This document shows positions 50,164-61,221 of a stretch of DNA of 64,000 nt, in pieces; position 1 is the stretch's first letter; the number at the start of each line of letters is the position of its first letter. This stretch comes from Leptobrachium leishanense (Eukaryota > Chordata > Amphibia > Anura > Megophryidae), in NCBI GenBank assembly GCA_009667805.1, contig CM019066.1, forward strand, positions 122,150,192 through 122,214,191, given 5' to 3'. The notes under the pieces are model-generated. The model saw nothing but the letters and a program-made list of their open reading frames with translations. It made no database searches and was not told the DNA's origin. Both the position numbers and the translations under genes were made by a program.

Positions 50164-51053
50164 TGTAACGGTTGGCCCCCTCTTGGGCCATCGTGGTGGC
50201 TTGGAACATGAAGTGTAGCCCTTAAGGCAAGTGAGCTACTGACTGGACAGATCAATAACACAGACTTGTTTCTCCAAAACCAAGGAGCACAAAAGGAGGA
50301 CTGAATTGCCACTAAGCTCCGAAGGTTTCAAGACCAATAGATAACCCAGGACACGCTGAGAAACACCAACAATGTAAAACAGTAGATGAATTATGTAGGC
50401 TGCAGGGCCGTCAACAAACTGACAGACTTGGCGAAACAGGACCTGAACTGAACTCCACTTCAGGATGATACAGGAACCAGACAGTGACACATGGAACAGG
50501 AGGACCAGGAGAAAACTAAAGGGATCCCTTTGCTGGGAATACTTCTAAGAAAAACCCTCACAAAGAATTAACAGATCAATATGAATAAGAAGGGCAAGGG
50601 ATTAACAAGACAGACAAAACATCCTGCACTGAGGAGGTCCTTTTAATGGCCTCGGAGACTATTCTAAACTAGGACAAACAAAATACATGAAACATGAAAC
50701 ATATAAGAATGGTCGTTCAGGCAAGGTTGGCAACAGGTCAGCATACAGAGTACCAGGAGTGAGCAGAAAAGGATCGTCAGGAAACACAGCCGAGGTCAAA
50801 ACCAGAATACACTAGGACAAGAATGCTTAGCAGCAACACTGGGAACAGACAGGACACAACCACCATCAAACTCCACAAACCGTCAATGAGGCTCTGTGCT
50901 GCTGGGATATTTATAGGGAGTGGGTCTGTATGATTGGGCCATGTGACCCCAGACCAGGAGATCACAACAGAACCCCAGATCAGCCAGACACACCACAGGG
51001 GAAACCAGACATGGAGGCCCCTCACCACCAGGGGGCAGGGTCGAAACATAACA
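50164..51053 (-). mobile_element. Solo LTR, 890 bp, inside Tc1 family C
   Basis: Starts TGTAACGG and ends CATAACA, flanked by CATAC (50159-50163 and 51054-51058). Read on the minus strand it begins TGTTATGTTTCG and contains a TATA box, CCCTATAAATATCCC (50906-50920), about 135 bp in. That polarity and the 5-bp duplication fit a Ty3/gypsy-type LTR (inference). No body or second LTR remains. Confidence 0.85.
50906..50920 (-). promoter_or_regulatory. TATA box of the solo LTR
   Basis: CTATAAATATCC on the minus strand, placed as a U3 core promoter would be. Confidence 0.6.
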
Positions 51054-51517
51054 CATACCAAGACATTTTGGACAATTCCATGCTCCCAACTTTGTGGGAA
51101 CAGTTTGGAGCTGGCCCCTTCCTCTTCCAACATGACTGTGCACCAGTGCACAAAGCAAGGTCCATAAACACATGGATGACAGAGTCTGGTGTGGATGAAC
51201 TTGACTGACCTGCACAGAGTCCTGACCTCAACCTGATCGAACACCTTTGGGATGAATTAGAGCGTAGACTGAGAGCCAGGCCTTCTCGTCCAACATCAGT
51301 GTGTGACCTCACAAATGCGCTTCTGGAAGAAAGGTCAAAAATTCCCATAAACACACTCCTAAACCTTGTGGACAGCCTTCCCAGAAGAGTTGAAGCTGTT
51401 ATAGCTGCAAAGGGTGGACCGACATCATATGGAACTCTATGGATTAGGAATGGGATGTCACTTAAATTCATATGCGAGTCAAGGCAGGTGAGAGAATACT
51501 TTTGGCAATATAGTGTA

Positions 51518-53248
51518 TATATGTGTTATAATTTGGTGTTCTAATATTCCCTTGTTCATACAGCACACCCTTTGTCCAACTCTATCAACCCAGTTACTAT
51601 CCTCTAAATCTAAAACATATCCTTGTCACCGTCCCATTGAAAGAATACTCTACGTATTCTAACCACTTTACTTAATTAGGCGGTCAGGCTGTTTAGACTG
51701 TGTCTTCCCTTTATCATCCTCCTCCCACCCCAGTTGCCTGTGACAGCTGTGTAAGGTGGAGGAGTTATCTCCACCTACACAGTGGTAAATCAGTGGCAGG
51801 GTTTGAAATCCCCCTGTCGGGACCATTGGGAACTAGTGATGTAGCAAGTTCTTTGAAGAGAGAACAACCACCCCATCACTGATGGATTGGTGTTGCACAG
51901 AGGCATTGTAAGCCTGCAGCACTGATTCCACCCCACAGTTGGGTCCTTGGACCATTGGGTGCAAGTAGTACATGTACCAGGAACTTTGGTTTCTGGAAGC
52001 CCTGGAGCAAAAACAGGAGGAGGAGCAAGAAGAAAAAAAAGTTAATGGAAATAAGTTTTTTAACACAAATTGATAGTAAAAAAGAAAAATTGTGCAGGTG
52101 CTGTCAGCAGCGTCTGCATAATCAATAAAAGTAGAAAAAAGAGGTGGTAATTTTTATACAGGAGTATTCTTTTGCTCACTTTTGTGCTATATTCTTGTCA
52201 CTGGCACTATGTCCATCATCACGCCCCTGTCTTTATTTTTATGAATATGTCTCTGTCCCTAAAGTTCTTTCATTCCCAAAAGCTGCCACTGCTCCCTCAA
52301 ACATCACTGTTCCTCTGTAAACCTGTCCCTTGGCAACTGCCAAGAACTTTTCAAAGAGGCTGCACTGATTTCAGTGTCCCAGATACCAATAGCTGGATTT
52401 AGTGTTTGAGACTGTCAGCTTAGCAAGTGCAAGGGCTTCATATTATTCACTCACCAGACATGAATTGAAGAATGGACATTTTCAACTCAAATTCATATGT
52501 GTTGTGTGATTATGCTACGTCTGATACAATTTGTACCACTTGTCTCTGGTATATTTTTCATGTAAGACAATGCAGACAAAAATGTCTGTGCAAAAACAGT
52601 CCAAGTCAGATGAGTAAATTGGCAACAATTAAAGCTTTAGGATAATGAGCTTTTATTCTGCGGTTCTTTAGTGGAGAATAATAAAGTTACGACCAGGACA
52701 AACTCTGCACGACAACACAAATAATGATTTATAAAATTCACAAGTAGATATATAAAGAGAAGCAGATATTGCTGGATCGTTCTACTAAAGAAGAAGGTAA
52801 AAGCAAGAACGTAACCCTTTACTCCATGCGTAGAATTTGTAAGTAGCTAATTTTCACTAGATGTCAGGTGAGTCATTAATGAAGAGTTTTGTTTATTGGA
52901 GGGACTTAAAGTACCTCTGACAGAGTATGCCCATCTTTATATAGGTCAGCATTTTTTCCTGAAGTACTATATAATGTAAAAAAACAGAGATATTCCTCTT
53001 TAAAGATTTCCACTGTCCCCCACATGACCGTAGCATGTTGCAGTGAGAAAGCTGTCCTACAGGACCACCCTCTGCTCTCTGTGAGTGTTGCGATGTTTGT
53101 CTGTCATGGATCTGAGTGACAGTCAGCACAACACACTGATCATACAGGGGGATCGTCCTGGAGGACGACTTACGTCTCACAGTGCTCCATTACACCAGGC
53201 AACATGGCATCATTCAGCTTAGGGGAGGGGGTGGACTTCAAACCGGCT
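51518..53248. other. No gene recognised
   Basis: No domain or repeat partner found. Short frames only. Confidence 0.45.
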
Positions 53249-53448
53249 GGATGGAGTAGAGGTAACATCACTGCCCTGCGTGGAGAGAGCCTGTGGAGAC
53301 ATGGGTTCGATCCCGGCAAGAGCACCTCTGCAGTAAGTGTTCTTGGGCAAGACACCTAACGGTACATACTCGCCACCCAGGACATACTTGAAAATGAGAG
53401 AAATCTCAATGTATCCTTCCTGGTAAAAAACTTTTTTTAAAAAAAAAA
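53249..53448 (+). mobile_element. tRNA-derived SINE, copy 3 (best preserved)
   Basis: A-box region TGGAGTAGAGGTAACATCAC, canonical B-box GGGTTCGATCCC (53303-53314), centre GTGTTCTTGGGCAAGACACC, tail ACTTGAAAATGAGAGAAATC then TCCTTCCTGGTAAAAA and an A-rich end. It is the only copy with a consensus B-box. Confidence 0.9.
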
Positions 53449-54640
53449 CGAAATATCTCAGTTTACATTAGACAGGTCAGTGCACTTTAAAAAGCATCAA
53501 TATTTGGTTACTTTTGCCAGGAATTATAACTTTTAATCAATGTTTAGACACAATATACATATACAGGTATATATTTATTCATTATTAATGATAATCTACG
53601 TTGTCCCAACAAGTAATGTCCTTCCCTTATAGTATATGTGAGACTCTATCGAGCTGATGGTATTAATACCTTACGCATCCCATGCTTGCAAACTTTATTT
53701 ACCAAACAGATGACAATTACAGCTTTGGATTGTCGTCACTTCTTCAGGAGTTAATGATCAGTCCTAAATCAAATCCAAAAAGCCGACAAGATAAAATCGT
53801 CTATAATTTTGTTTTCTCGCATTATTTTAATCTAGAAGTGCACAGATAATTTTATTGCATCACTAAGCAATTCCACCATGTGAAACAAACTGTTATCTTG
53901 GGTTTCACACAGCAATTGTTCAGTAATTCCTGTTTGTGGCACTTTTCCAACTCCTCAAGAATGGCCCAGACAGCCAACCCTTGGAAAAAAAAACACAACA
54001 GAAGCTGAAAAGCATTAACTGTCAGCCATTGGCTCACTTGGAAAGACAGGACTGTAGAATGAAGGGAAGCTTGCTGGCTCTGAAAGAGAATGAAATATCC
54101 TGTCATCTTGAGAACATCTCTTAGGTCAGGTCAACACACCATGACCGTCATGTAACGTGGCCACTCCAAACTGCACATGCCGTAAACATTTCTACACTGA
54201 TTATTAACCTTTGCTTTGAACTCTGTTACTTGCACTTCAACGACTAAATATATAGTTGATGAATGATAACGTGCACAATTTAGAAGCGCTGCTGTACTGT
54301 CGAGCTTGATGTCGTGAATTCAACTCATTTTATTCATCAATAACAATTTAGGGATTTGAGAGACTGATCTATAAGAAATCCAATGTACAGTTTGGCCCCA
54401 GTAACAATGTTAGAAATCATTCTTATGTTTTCTGGATACTGCGTAGAACTACAACTAAAACTGGCAAAAATAATGAAACAGATATAGAAGATAATCACCA
54501 AAAAACAGGTATATTTTTTTATAAAATGGGTGTTATGGGTTATCGATGAACGAGAGTTCCTAACTGTTCTGCAACATGTGTATGTTACCAAGAATGTAGC
54601 AACAGATAATTAACACCTTTTTGGTAAATATGTTATTGCA
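53449..54640. other. No gene recognised
   Basis: AT-rich. Nothing identified. Confidence 0.45.
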
Positions 54641-54645
54641 ATTTA

Positions 54646-54705
54646 TTTATTTATAAAGTATTTTACCAGGAAGGATACATTGAGGTTTCTCTCGTTTTCA
54701 AGTAT
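54646..54705 (-). mobile_element. LINE 3' tail fragment
   Basis: TTTATAAAGTATTTTACCAGG, AAGGATACATTGAGGTTTCT, CTCGTTTTCAAGTATG: same tail as 61222-61310, cut short by the direct repeat that follows. Confidence 0.72.
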
Positions 54706-54869
54706 GAACCACTAAGGGTTATTACCTCTAAACAATATTTCCCCTCAGGAGCTCCCTGTTACCAACTAAGGGCTCGAAATCGGCAGATTTTTTGACCACT
54801 ATTCAGCCATTTTCAAAAAATTTGGGAGATTTAAATATGGGCTTACCTGCATCTTAATTCCAGTTGAAT
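54706..54869 (+). repeat. Direct repeat, first copy (about 160 bp)
   Basis: GAACCACTAAGGGTTATTACC through TTAATTCCAGTTGAAT. The second copy is at 55405-55557 in the same orientation. Confidence 0.88.
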
Positions 54870-55059
54870 TAGATAGCCTTGTATGATTCGAACCAATCAA
54901 TGAGACGTTAACTTGAGCCGCTACACCAATAGTTTTGCTTTTGGCTCAGATGTTGCATCCGATTACTGTAAATTAACGTCTCCAATTAATTTGCAGCTAG
55001 CTGGTGAAAAATGAGCTATTCAACATAGGTTTCTCTTCTTGATTCAAGCCACTATTCTT

Positions 55060-55385
55060 CACAGAATACCAGCTCTCAGACCTTGGTGTTAAATGATTTT
55101 GCTTTTGCAAGATCACTTATTGCTTAAATGTAAATAGCTCTAATAATAACAAACTCACTGTGAAGAGGGTGGCCCTATCCACTGCTTCCTTTGTTCGTTT
55201 GGGGGAGAACACTGGAAACAAATCTTCCCAGTATCCTTCCAGGTCTACTGTGCGACTCGATATGCACAAGCTTGCACAGAGCTCACCGCAAGATCGCACT
55301 TGATTCCATGAAGTTCTATGCTGCTGATATCTATGAGCAGTTCCTTATTATTAAGTCTGAAGATACTAATACAGCATCTCTATCA
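55060..55385 (+). repeat. CTAGATTA-family repeat, partial copy
   Basis: GTGTTAAATGATTTTGCTTTTGC, CCACTGCTTCCTTTG and CTTGCACAGAGCTCACCGC align loosely with 44815-45010 and 3775-3975. Confidence 0.45.
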
Positions 55386-55404
55386 TAATGACTTTGGTAA
55401 CAAG

Positions 55405-55557
55405 GAACCACTAAGGGTTCTTACCTCTAAACAATATTTCCCCTTAGCATCTCCCTGTTACCAACTAAGGTCTCTAAATCGGCAGATCTTTTGACCATTT
55501 TCTTAAATTTTGGGATATTTTAATATGGGCTTACCTACATTTTAATTCCAGATGAAT
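55405..55557 (+). repeat. Direct repeat, second copy (about 153 bp)
   Basis: GAACCACTAAGGGTTCTTACC through TTAATTCCAGATGAAT. About 700 bp downstream of the first copy, with roughly 10 percent divergence by eye. Confidence 0.88.
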
Positions 55558-55646
55558 ATTGGCCCTTGTGGTTATACTTTTTAATGTAAATGTCAGCTTC
55601 AACAATTCAGTTTGACAATATAGGTAAGCCAATTTCTGAAACAATT

Positions 55647-56228
55647 TGTCACGGTTCCCGGATCCCACCACGCAGTCCTTAAAGCCCAACACTCCACAGA
55701 GCCCAAAAGTTACCAACAGGGTAGCCGTAGAAGAATCCCTAACTGTCTGGTCCTTAGACTTGGCCAGGTATACTAGCTAGACAGAAAGGGTTAATCAAAG
55801 ACAATGGCGTAATAAAAAACCAGGTTAGCAACACGGGGGTAGTCAGACGAGCCAGAATCAGGAATACAGAGTATAGAATAGTCAAATGGAATAGCCGGGT
55901 CGATATCAGTGCAGAAGCGTAGTACAAGAAGATAGTCTAGGGCAACGGAAGGCAGAATAGTCAGTAAACAAGCAGAGGTCAATAACAGGTTAAATTATGA
56001 GAGAATTCGGGTACAAGGAGCTCAGGTATGGATAACCACGATCTGGCACTGCTTAGAAGGAACTGTGGGTTTTTAAAGACCTTCACCAGACCGCGCCCCC
56101 CTCTCAAGCCGCGCCTCATGCAGCCACCTCCCTGCCTGTCTCTATTTAAACCGGGTGTTGGTCAGCGAGCAGCATCAGACATGCTGCCTTCAAGCACACT
56201 GGAGAGGCTGGAAGCCCTCAACGTTACA
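55647..56228 (-). mobile_element. Solo LTR, 582 bp
   Basis: TGTCACGG...AACGTTACA flanked by CAATT (55642-55646 and 56229-56233). On the minus strand it begins TGTAACGTTGAGG, with TTTAAATAG or CTTTAAAAACCC as TATA-like candidates, so minus polarity is likely. No internal sequence. Confidence 0.83.
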
Positions 56229-56233
56229 CAATT

Positions 56234-57447
56234 CAAGTGCTGAAAGGGGTTTAAAATGTATTTGAAGACAGTGAAACATTTGATTTAATCAGATTTTTCA
56301 AATAAGACAGGCTTAATAGCATAAATCAGTATGATGCTGGCCAAACATATGCTTTTTCGGGCATGTAAGTGGCCAGCTTATTTTGCAATTTTTGGCTCTG
56401 GACAATTTTTTTCAAACGAATCATTTCGAAAAAAAAATTATTATCAGCCAAAACTAACCAATATATTTTTAGAAATTTGCACAAAAGGCGGTTTCGCAAA
56501 GTAATCCCTATCTGGGCGGCTGCGTAAATCAAGAGTATCCAGCCCACTACATGCATAAAAGTTTTAAACATAACAAGAAAAAAAGGTTGTCATTTGCGCT
56601 TACACCTGTGGCTCCATGAGAAGCAAAACAGTGGTACAATGTTTTTTGGTGAGGGTATAAATATAAGCCCACCAGTCTGTCTCTTAGCTGAGAAGCAGCG
56701 GGAAGACATGCAGTTGCTGTAAGCAATTTTTGGTTACAATTAGGTTAGGACCCACCTTAAGAGGTTGCCGTGATGTGGCGGGAGGGTTTAACACTTTAAT
56801 GACCACCATTATAGTAAACTAAAACCTCTGTTTTGTTACGCATGGAGCCGCAGGGGTAAGCGCAAATGACAACCTCTTTTTTTCCTTGTTATATTTTGTG
56901 AAATATATGATTAAAACTGGACCCTGACTGTTTCACTGATCATATTCGATCAACTCTTCTGTTATCTAATACACATGATTGTTGTATTTGTGAATGGGAT
57001 ACTGTTGACTTTGACACTGGAGATAATTGAAGATACTGTCAGGCCATGGGGCTTTATGATAATTAGAGAAGGGAGACTGCCTCAAAGTGCAGTGAGAACA
57101 GAGAAGAAGACTACGATAAGGTTACAGAGGGGCAGAGGGTGTTATACAGAAAAGTAGCAGTAGTTAGACTTTTAACAAACAACTTTATTTGTCTAGCCTC
57201 TTAAAAGATTTAAACATAATCATGCAATGATACAGTTTTCTAGCAGATATAATATATGTAGGGTACAACTGAACACTAAAAGAACACCCATTTTAGGTTG
57301 TGAATCAAGGCACGGATTGTTTCATTTAACATCAGTGCATCAAACACAGGAAGGAATGAAATTAGTACAGCCAATGAGTTAGTAGATGTAGCCAGTAAAG
57401 ACACCACAACGTTTTAAGCATAAGTGACAAAAAAATAATTTAGCACT
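56234..57447. other. No gene recognised
   Basis: An inverted pair, AAAAAGGTTGTCATTTGCGC TTACACCTGTGGCTCCATG (from about 56580) and its near complement (from about 56838), brackets 56580-56885. It may be a MITE but no target duplication was established. Confidence 0.4.
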
Positions 57448-58917
57448 GAGGCTGATAATAATAATAATCATCGTCATTTATATAGCGCCAACAGTTTCCG
57501 CAGCGCTTTACAACAACCAAAGAGAGTGAGATACAGATAAACAGACATAGGATGGAAACAAGAGGTGTAGAGGGTCCTGCTCATAGGAGTTTACAGTCTA
57601 GGGATTGTGGTTGAGGAAGACCAGGGGAGTTTTACAGGACATCAGGATCATTAGTACCAGTGGTTCAGGAATGGTGGGGCCAATAAAGCAGCCTCAATCA
57701 TGTGTGAGTAGGTGAGCAGAGGAATGAGTTGCATCAGTGATGTGGTACACTAATCTGAAGAGATGGGTTTTGAGTGATTTCTTGAAGGCCTGAACATCAG
57801 GGGAGAGTTTGATAGGGCGAGGCAAGACATTCCACAAGACCGGAGCTGCCCTTGCAAAGTCTTAGAAGTGAGCGTTGGCAGCGCGGGTGTAGACAGGACA
57901 GGTGGAGATTGCCCGCCGACAGGAGTTGTCTAGGGGGGAAATGCTTGTGAAGTGACGAAGCCATGTAGGTAGGGGTCAAGTTATTGACCGATTTGAACGT
58001 GAGATTCAGTATTTTAAACAGTACCCTAGACGTTTAGGAAGCCAATGGAGGGACTGGCAGAGGAGGGAGGTACGTAAGGTGTCTCTGGTGAGAAACGTAA
58101 CCTCGGCACCTGCATTCATTACAGATATAATAAGGAGTGAATTGCAGTAATCAAGTCGTGAAATGAGAAGCGCATGAACCAGGACCTTTGTGGTACCTTT
58201 TGTCAGAAAAGGGCGGATGCAGGCAATGTTCTTGAGTTGATAGTAACATGATTTGGTCATTGTCTGGATGTGGGGAGAGAACGTTAGGTCAGAATCGAAA
58301 GTGACACCAAGGCAGCGAGCTTGAGGTGTTGGGCTAATGAGTGTTCCATTTACTCATAGAGAGATGGATATCATTGGGTTTTTCTTGGAGGGCGGAACAA
58401 CCAGAAATTCAGTTTTGGCAAGATTGAGTTTAAGTAAGCTGGAAGACATCCAGTTTGAGACAGCAGAGAGACAGTCAGTGACTCGATCCAGTAGAGCAGG
58501 AAAGAGATCAGGGGAGGAGAGGTAAATTTGAGTGTAATCAGCATATAGGTGGTACTGGAATCCAAAGGAGCTGATCAGTTTGCCTAGAGAGGCAGTGTAG
58601 ACTGAGAAAAGTAGAGGGCCCAGTACAGAACCTTGGGGCACCCCAACAGAGACAGGCTGCCGGGAGGAGGTACTTACAGAAAATGAGACACTAAATGGCC
58701 GTTGGGACAGGTGGGAAGAAAACCATGAAAGAAGAGTACCTTGGAGGCCTATATCACTAAGGGTTTGCAGGAGGTTTGAGTGGTCAACTGTATCAAAGGT
58801 GGCAGAGAGGTCAAGAAAGATCAGCAGAGAGTAGCACCCATATGATTTAGCAATTACAAGGGCAATGGTCAATTTCGCAAGAGTTGTTTCGAAGTCACCA
58901 ATCAACGTATAAAACAT
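57448..58917 (-). mobile_element. L2-type LINE, 5'-truncated
   Basis: Minus-strand retrotransposon: RT region at 58917-58354, ORF2 end to about 57797, then a 3' UTR ending GTAAAGCGCTGCGGAAACTG, GGCGCTATATAAATGACG and an ATTATT repeat (57455-57475). The 5' end is lost at about 58917. No long target duplication, as is common for L2/CR1. Confidence 0.92.
57797..58917 (-). pseudogene. L2-type reverse transcriptase (ORF2), partial and damaged
   Basis: The largest open piece is 187 residues (58917-58354). It shows [15 protein letters not shown] (palm Asp near residue 36), [13 protein letters not shown] near 92-104 and [11 protein letters not shown] near 123-133. The catalytic YADD box reads YADY, so the second catalytic Asp is lost. 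After a frameshift near 58354 the protein continues as SCYYQLKNIACIRPFLTK and HALLISRLDYCNSLL (58260-58006), and later as the region after the RT in L2 proteins. It cannot be active. In intact relatives the enzyme copies its own RNA onto nicked DNA. Confidence 0.93.
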
Positions 58918-59930
58918 CTAATTTAGTGACATAGAAATAACATAATTTATTACATAGGTTGCGGCGATATACTTATATGATTTGATGGAGTTCATATGTG
59001 ATAAAACCAACAGGATTTGCTCGTGCTGGTACATACAGACATTACATGACCAAGACAGAGAATTAAGTTTTGATGATTCTAGTGAAATAAACTTGGAATT
59101 GTGATTGTTAAGATAACCACTCTTTGATATTATTTTTTTTATCTCCTACTAATCAGTACATTTGTATTTTATGACAAGGACTGATGGCTATTTTTCCTCT
59201 GAACAATAGCTTCAACTTGTCCAAAAAGGAACTGCACCTGTTGGTTTAATGTATCAACAGTTTCTATGTCCTAGCTAGGCAACGCCAGAAGGGCTGGATG
59301 ATTTCCTGGACAAAACGCCTTCAAATTTATTCTTAGAAAAGCGAAGAAATTTCACGTAGAACAAGGCAGCAAACTGATTGTCATCTTCCTTCCTTCTTTT
59401 GTACTAAGCCAGTATGTGTCTTTTTAAGTTTTCAGCAGGTTTGTTTCCATTTGCATTCTCTAAATTCCATAACCAGTCATGGCCTTGTTCTGCGAACACT
59501 TGTTTCCTAAGGCATCTCAAGGTGCTTCAGACACATAATTATAAGTGGTGCTCATCCAACTGTTATCGCACGTCCTTTGCTCCTGGGATGCAGTGACACC
59601 AGAAGACGTGTTGTTTTAGCCACTTTTTTCTTTCCACTTAAAGAGGGAGTATTATCAAAATAAATTTACCATGAAATAACCTCTGCATTAGGATCCTGTC
59701 CAGCTATGACTAACCTGCTTTAGACATGTTGTTGATGTCCCACTGGGATAGAGTTATGCTTCTCTTAGAGTATACATGTATTTTGTACATGCAATGTATA
59801 TTCTCATATTAAGAAGATCAGGTGGGAATACTCTGTATGTAATCTGCTTGTAAAATAACTGCATCCCTGCATAACTGCCACTAACATCTACACAACTCTG
59901 AACTGAGTTTTTTTAGAACTGGCAGGCTTC
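58918..59930. other. No gene recognised
   Basis: Nothing identified. Confidence 0.45.
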
Positions 59931-60465
59931 TAGGGCCGCCATCAGGGAGTTGAGAGCCCATGACATGTTCAGGGGCACTATTCTTCCAGGGGGTCCAGGC
60001 CCCTGTCAAACCCAATGGGCGTTTGTCTATCTAGCCATGAGTGTAAGAGTCCTCCATTCTGCCCAGGAGTAGGACTGGCCCACCAGGATAACAGAAAACG
60101 TCCAGGTGGTCTGTGTCATCTGAGGCTGGTCAGAGCATTCTGACCTATCATTATGCACCATCACCACAAGAGAGCAATTAGTATGGTCATCCCCAGACTG
60201 AGGTGCAGGCTGATTGCTCTCCCACTGGACCACTGGCAAATACTATTTAAACATTTGCTGGATCACCTGGGATTTAGCACCCACTATGCAAAAAATCAAA
60301 GCAGGGGAGGGGGCAAATAGTTGTATTTTTAACTAATTAAATTGTTAAATAAACTATTTAACTATAAAAAAAAAGTTAAATAGTAAATAAACTAAATGAA
60401 ATGGATGGGTGGGGCCCTGACCAGTGGTTCAGTAAGGGGCCCCAAGAATTCTGATAGCAGCCCTG
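59931..60465. mobile_element. hAT-like element, about 535 bp
   Basis: Left end TAGGGCCGCCATCAGGG, right end the inverse of CAGGGCTGCTATCAG. GGGGCCC-rich sequence lies near both ends (for example 60436-60444). Flanks CAGGCTTC and CCGCCTTG agree at only five of eight positions. Confidence 0.5.
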
Positions 60466-60928
60466 CCGCCTTGACTTAACAATTTAAAATAATTTTCTCA
60501 TTAAAGGTACACCCTATACAATGAGACCAATCAAGATTATCTGTGTGGTCACACCCCTTTCTTCCTACCCACCCCCTCCTGAGGGAGAGTTCAGAAGGCT
60601 AATTCAAGCTCTCAGTTCTACCTAGAACCTGAGTTCAGGTTAGAGGCATTTGGGACCTTTGGGAACCTGAGTCATCCCAAGGTATGACTTCTGTTTCATA
60701 CTTTTGATGAAGTCTCACAAGAATTTCTTATATGGATGCATATACCTTGTTAGCCATTTTCCTCTGGAGTTGCTTAATATGTATATATTATTTCTAATTG
60801 TTGAGCTCTCTTTACGGTGTTTATACAGAAGAAAAGAAAAACCTATACTTCTCACTATGTATCAGCGTTTTTACATTCTTTGGCCTCTACTGGAGTATAG
60901 CCAGTTCTAAGCAGCCGCATTGACATAA

Positions 60929-61118
60929 AGGGTTATTCACAAATCGTCTGTGTTTGCCGGTATTGCAGCGTCGACAGATGCCGGCATTTCACAAAAAGCT
61001 GCAATATGAAGCTCCTCCTGTTGCTATTCGAATTTTAGTTTCATGAAGTGCTGCAATAATGGCACATTTTGCCAATATTTGAAAGGCCAGTAAACACTGG
61101 GGGTTTGGAAATAACCCT
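60929..61118. mobile_element. Small palindromic MITE, 190 bp
   Basis: Ends AGGGTTATTCACAAAT and the inverse of AGGGTTATTTCCAAAC. Flanks TAA (60926-60928) and TAC (61119-61121). Most of the interior is imperfectly self-complementary. The end sequence is like the large MITEs M1 and M2. Confidence 0.75.
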
Positions 61119-61221
61119 TACAGATACAGTATATGCTCCAAACACCTGTTCAATTTAAGTTAACCTATGTAAAAGTTGATCATTTCTTCCTCTTTACTGT
61201 GGAACAAGGGTTCATTTATAT

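Larger units (their letters stand above)
49507..51454 (+). pseudogene. Tc1-like transposase, family C, split by a solo LTR
   Basis: The start at 49507 (MGRSQELSEFQRGTVIECRL) is the normal end of this Tc1 type. A helix-turn-helix region with SARPRKL linker comes first. A stop at 49822-49824 interrupts it, and the same frame resumes ([16 protein letters not shown]). [11 protein letters not shown] carries the first Asp and HDCAPVHKA the second. PAQSPDLNLIEHLWDELERR carries the Glu. The LTR sits after NASAY at 50163. On removing it with one CATAC copy the codons continue directly (QDILDNSM). A second stop, TGA at 51206-51208, replaces the Trp expected before PAQSPDL. The final stop codon after KGGPTSY is lost. 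The product cannot be made. Confidence 0.93.
49507..51515 (+). mobile_element. Tc1-like transposon, family C, 5'-truncated
   Basis: The right terminus reads AATACTTTTGGCAATATAGTG followed by TA (51516-51517). The matching left terminus is absent, and recognisable sequence begins at the transposase ATG. The element contains a solo LTR (50164-51053). It belongs to a different Tc1 group from families A and B by protein sequence. Confidence 0.87.

Noticed and set aside
53249..53330. tRNA gene suggested by A and B boxes
   Set aside because: The segment lacks a cloverleaf with acceptor pairing and continues directly into a SINE body and tail.
58337..58525. Plus-strand 62-residue frame
   Set aside because: It is antisense to the L2 reverse transcriptase region.
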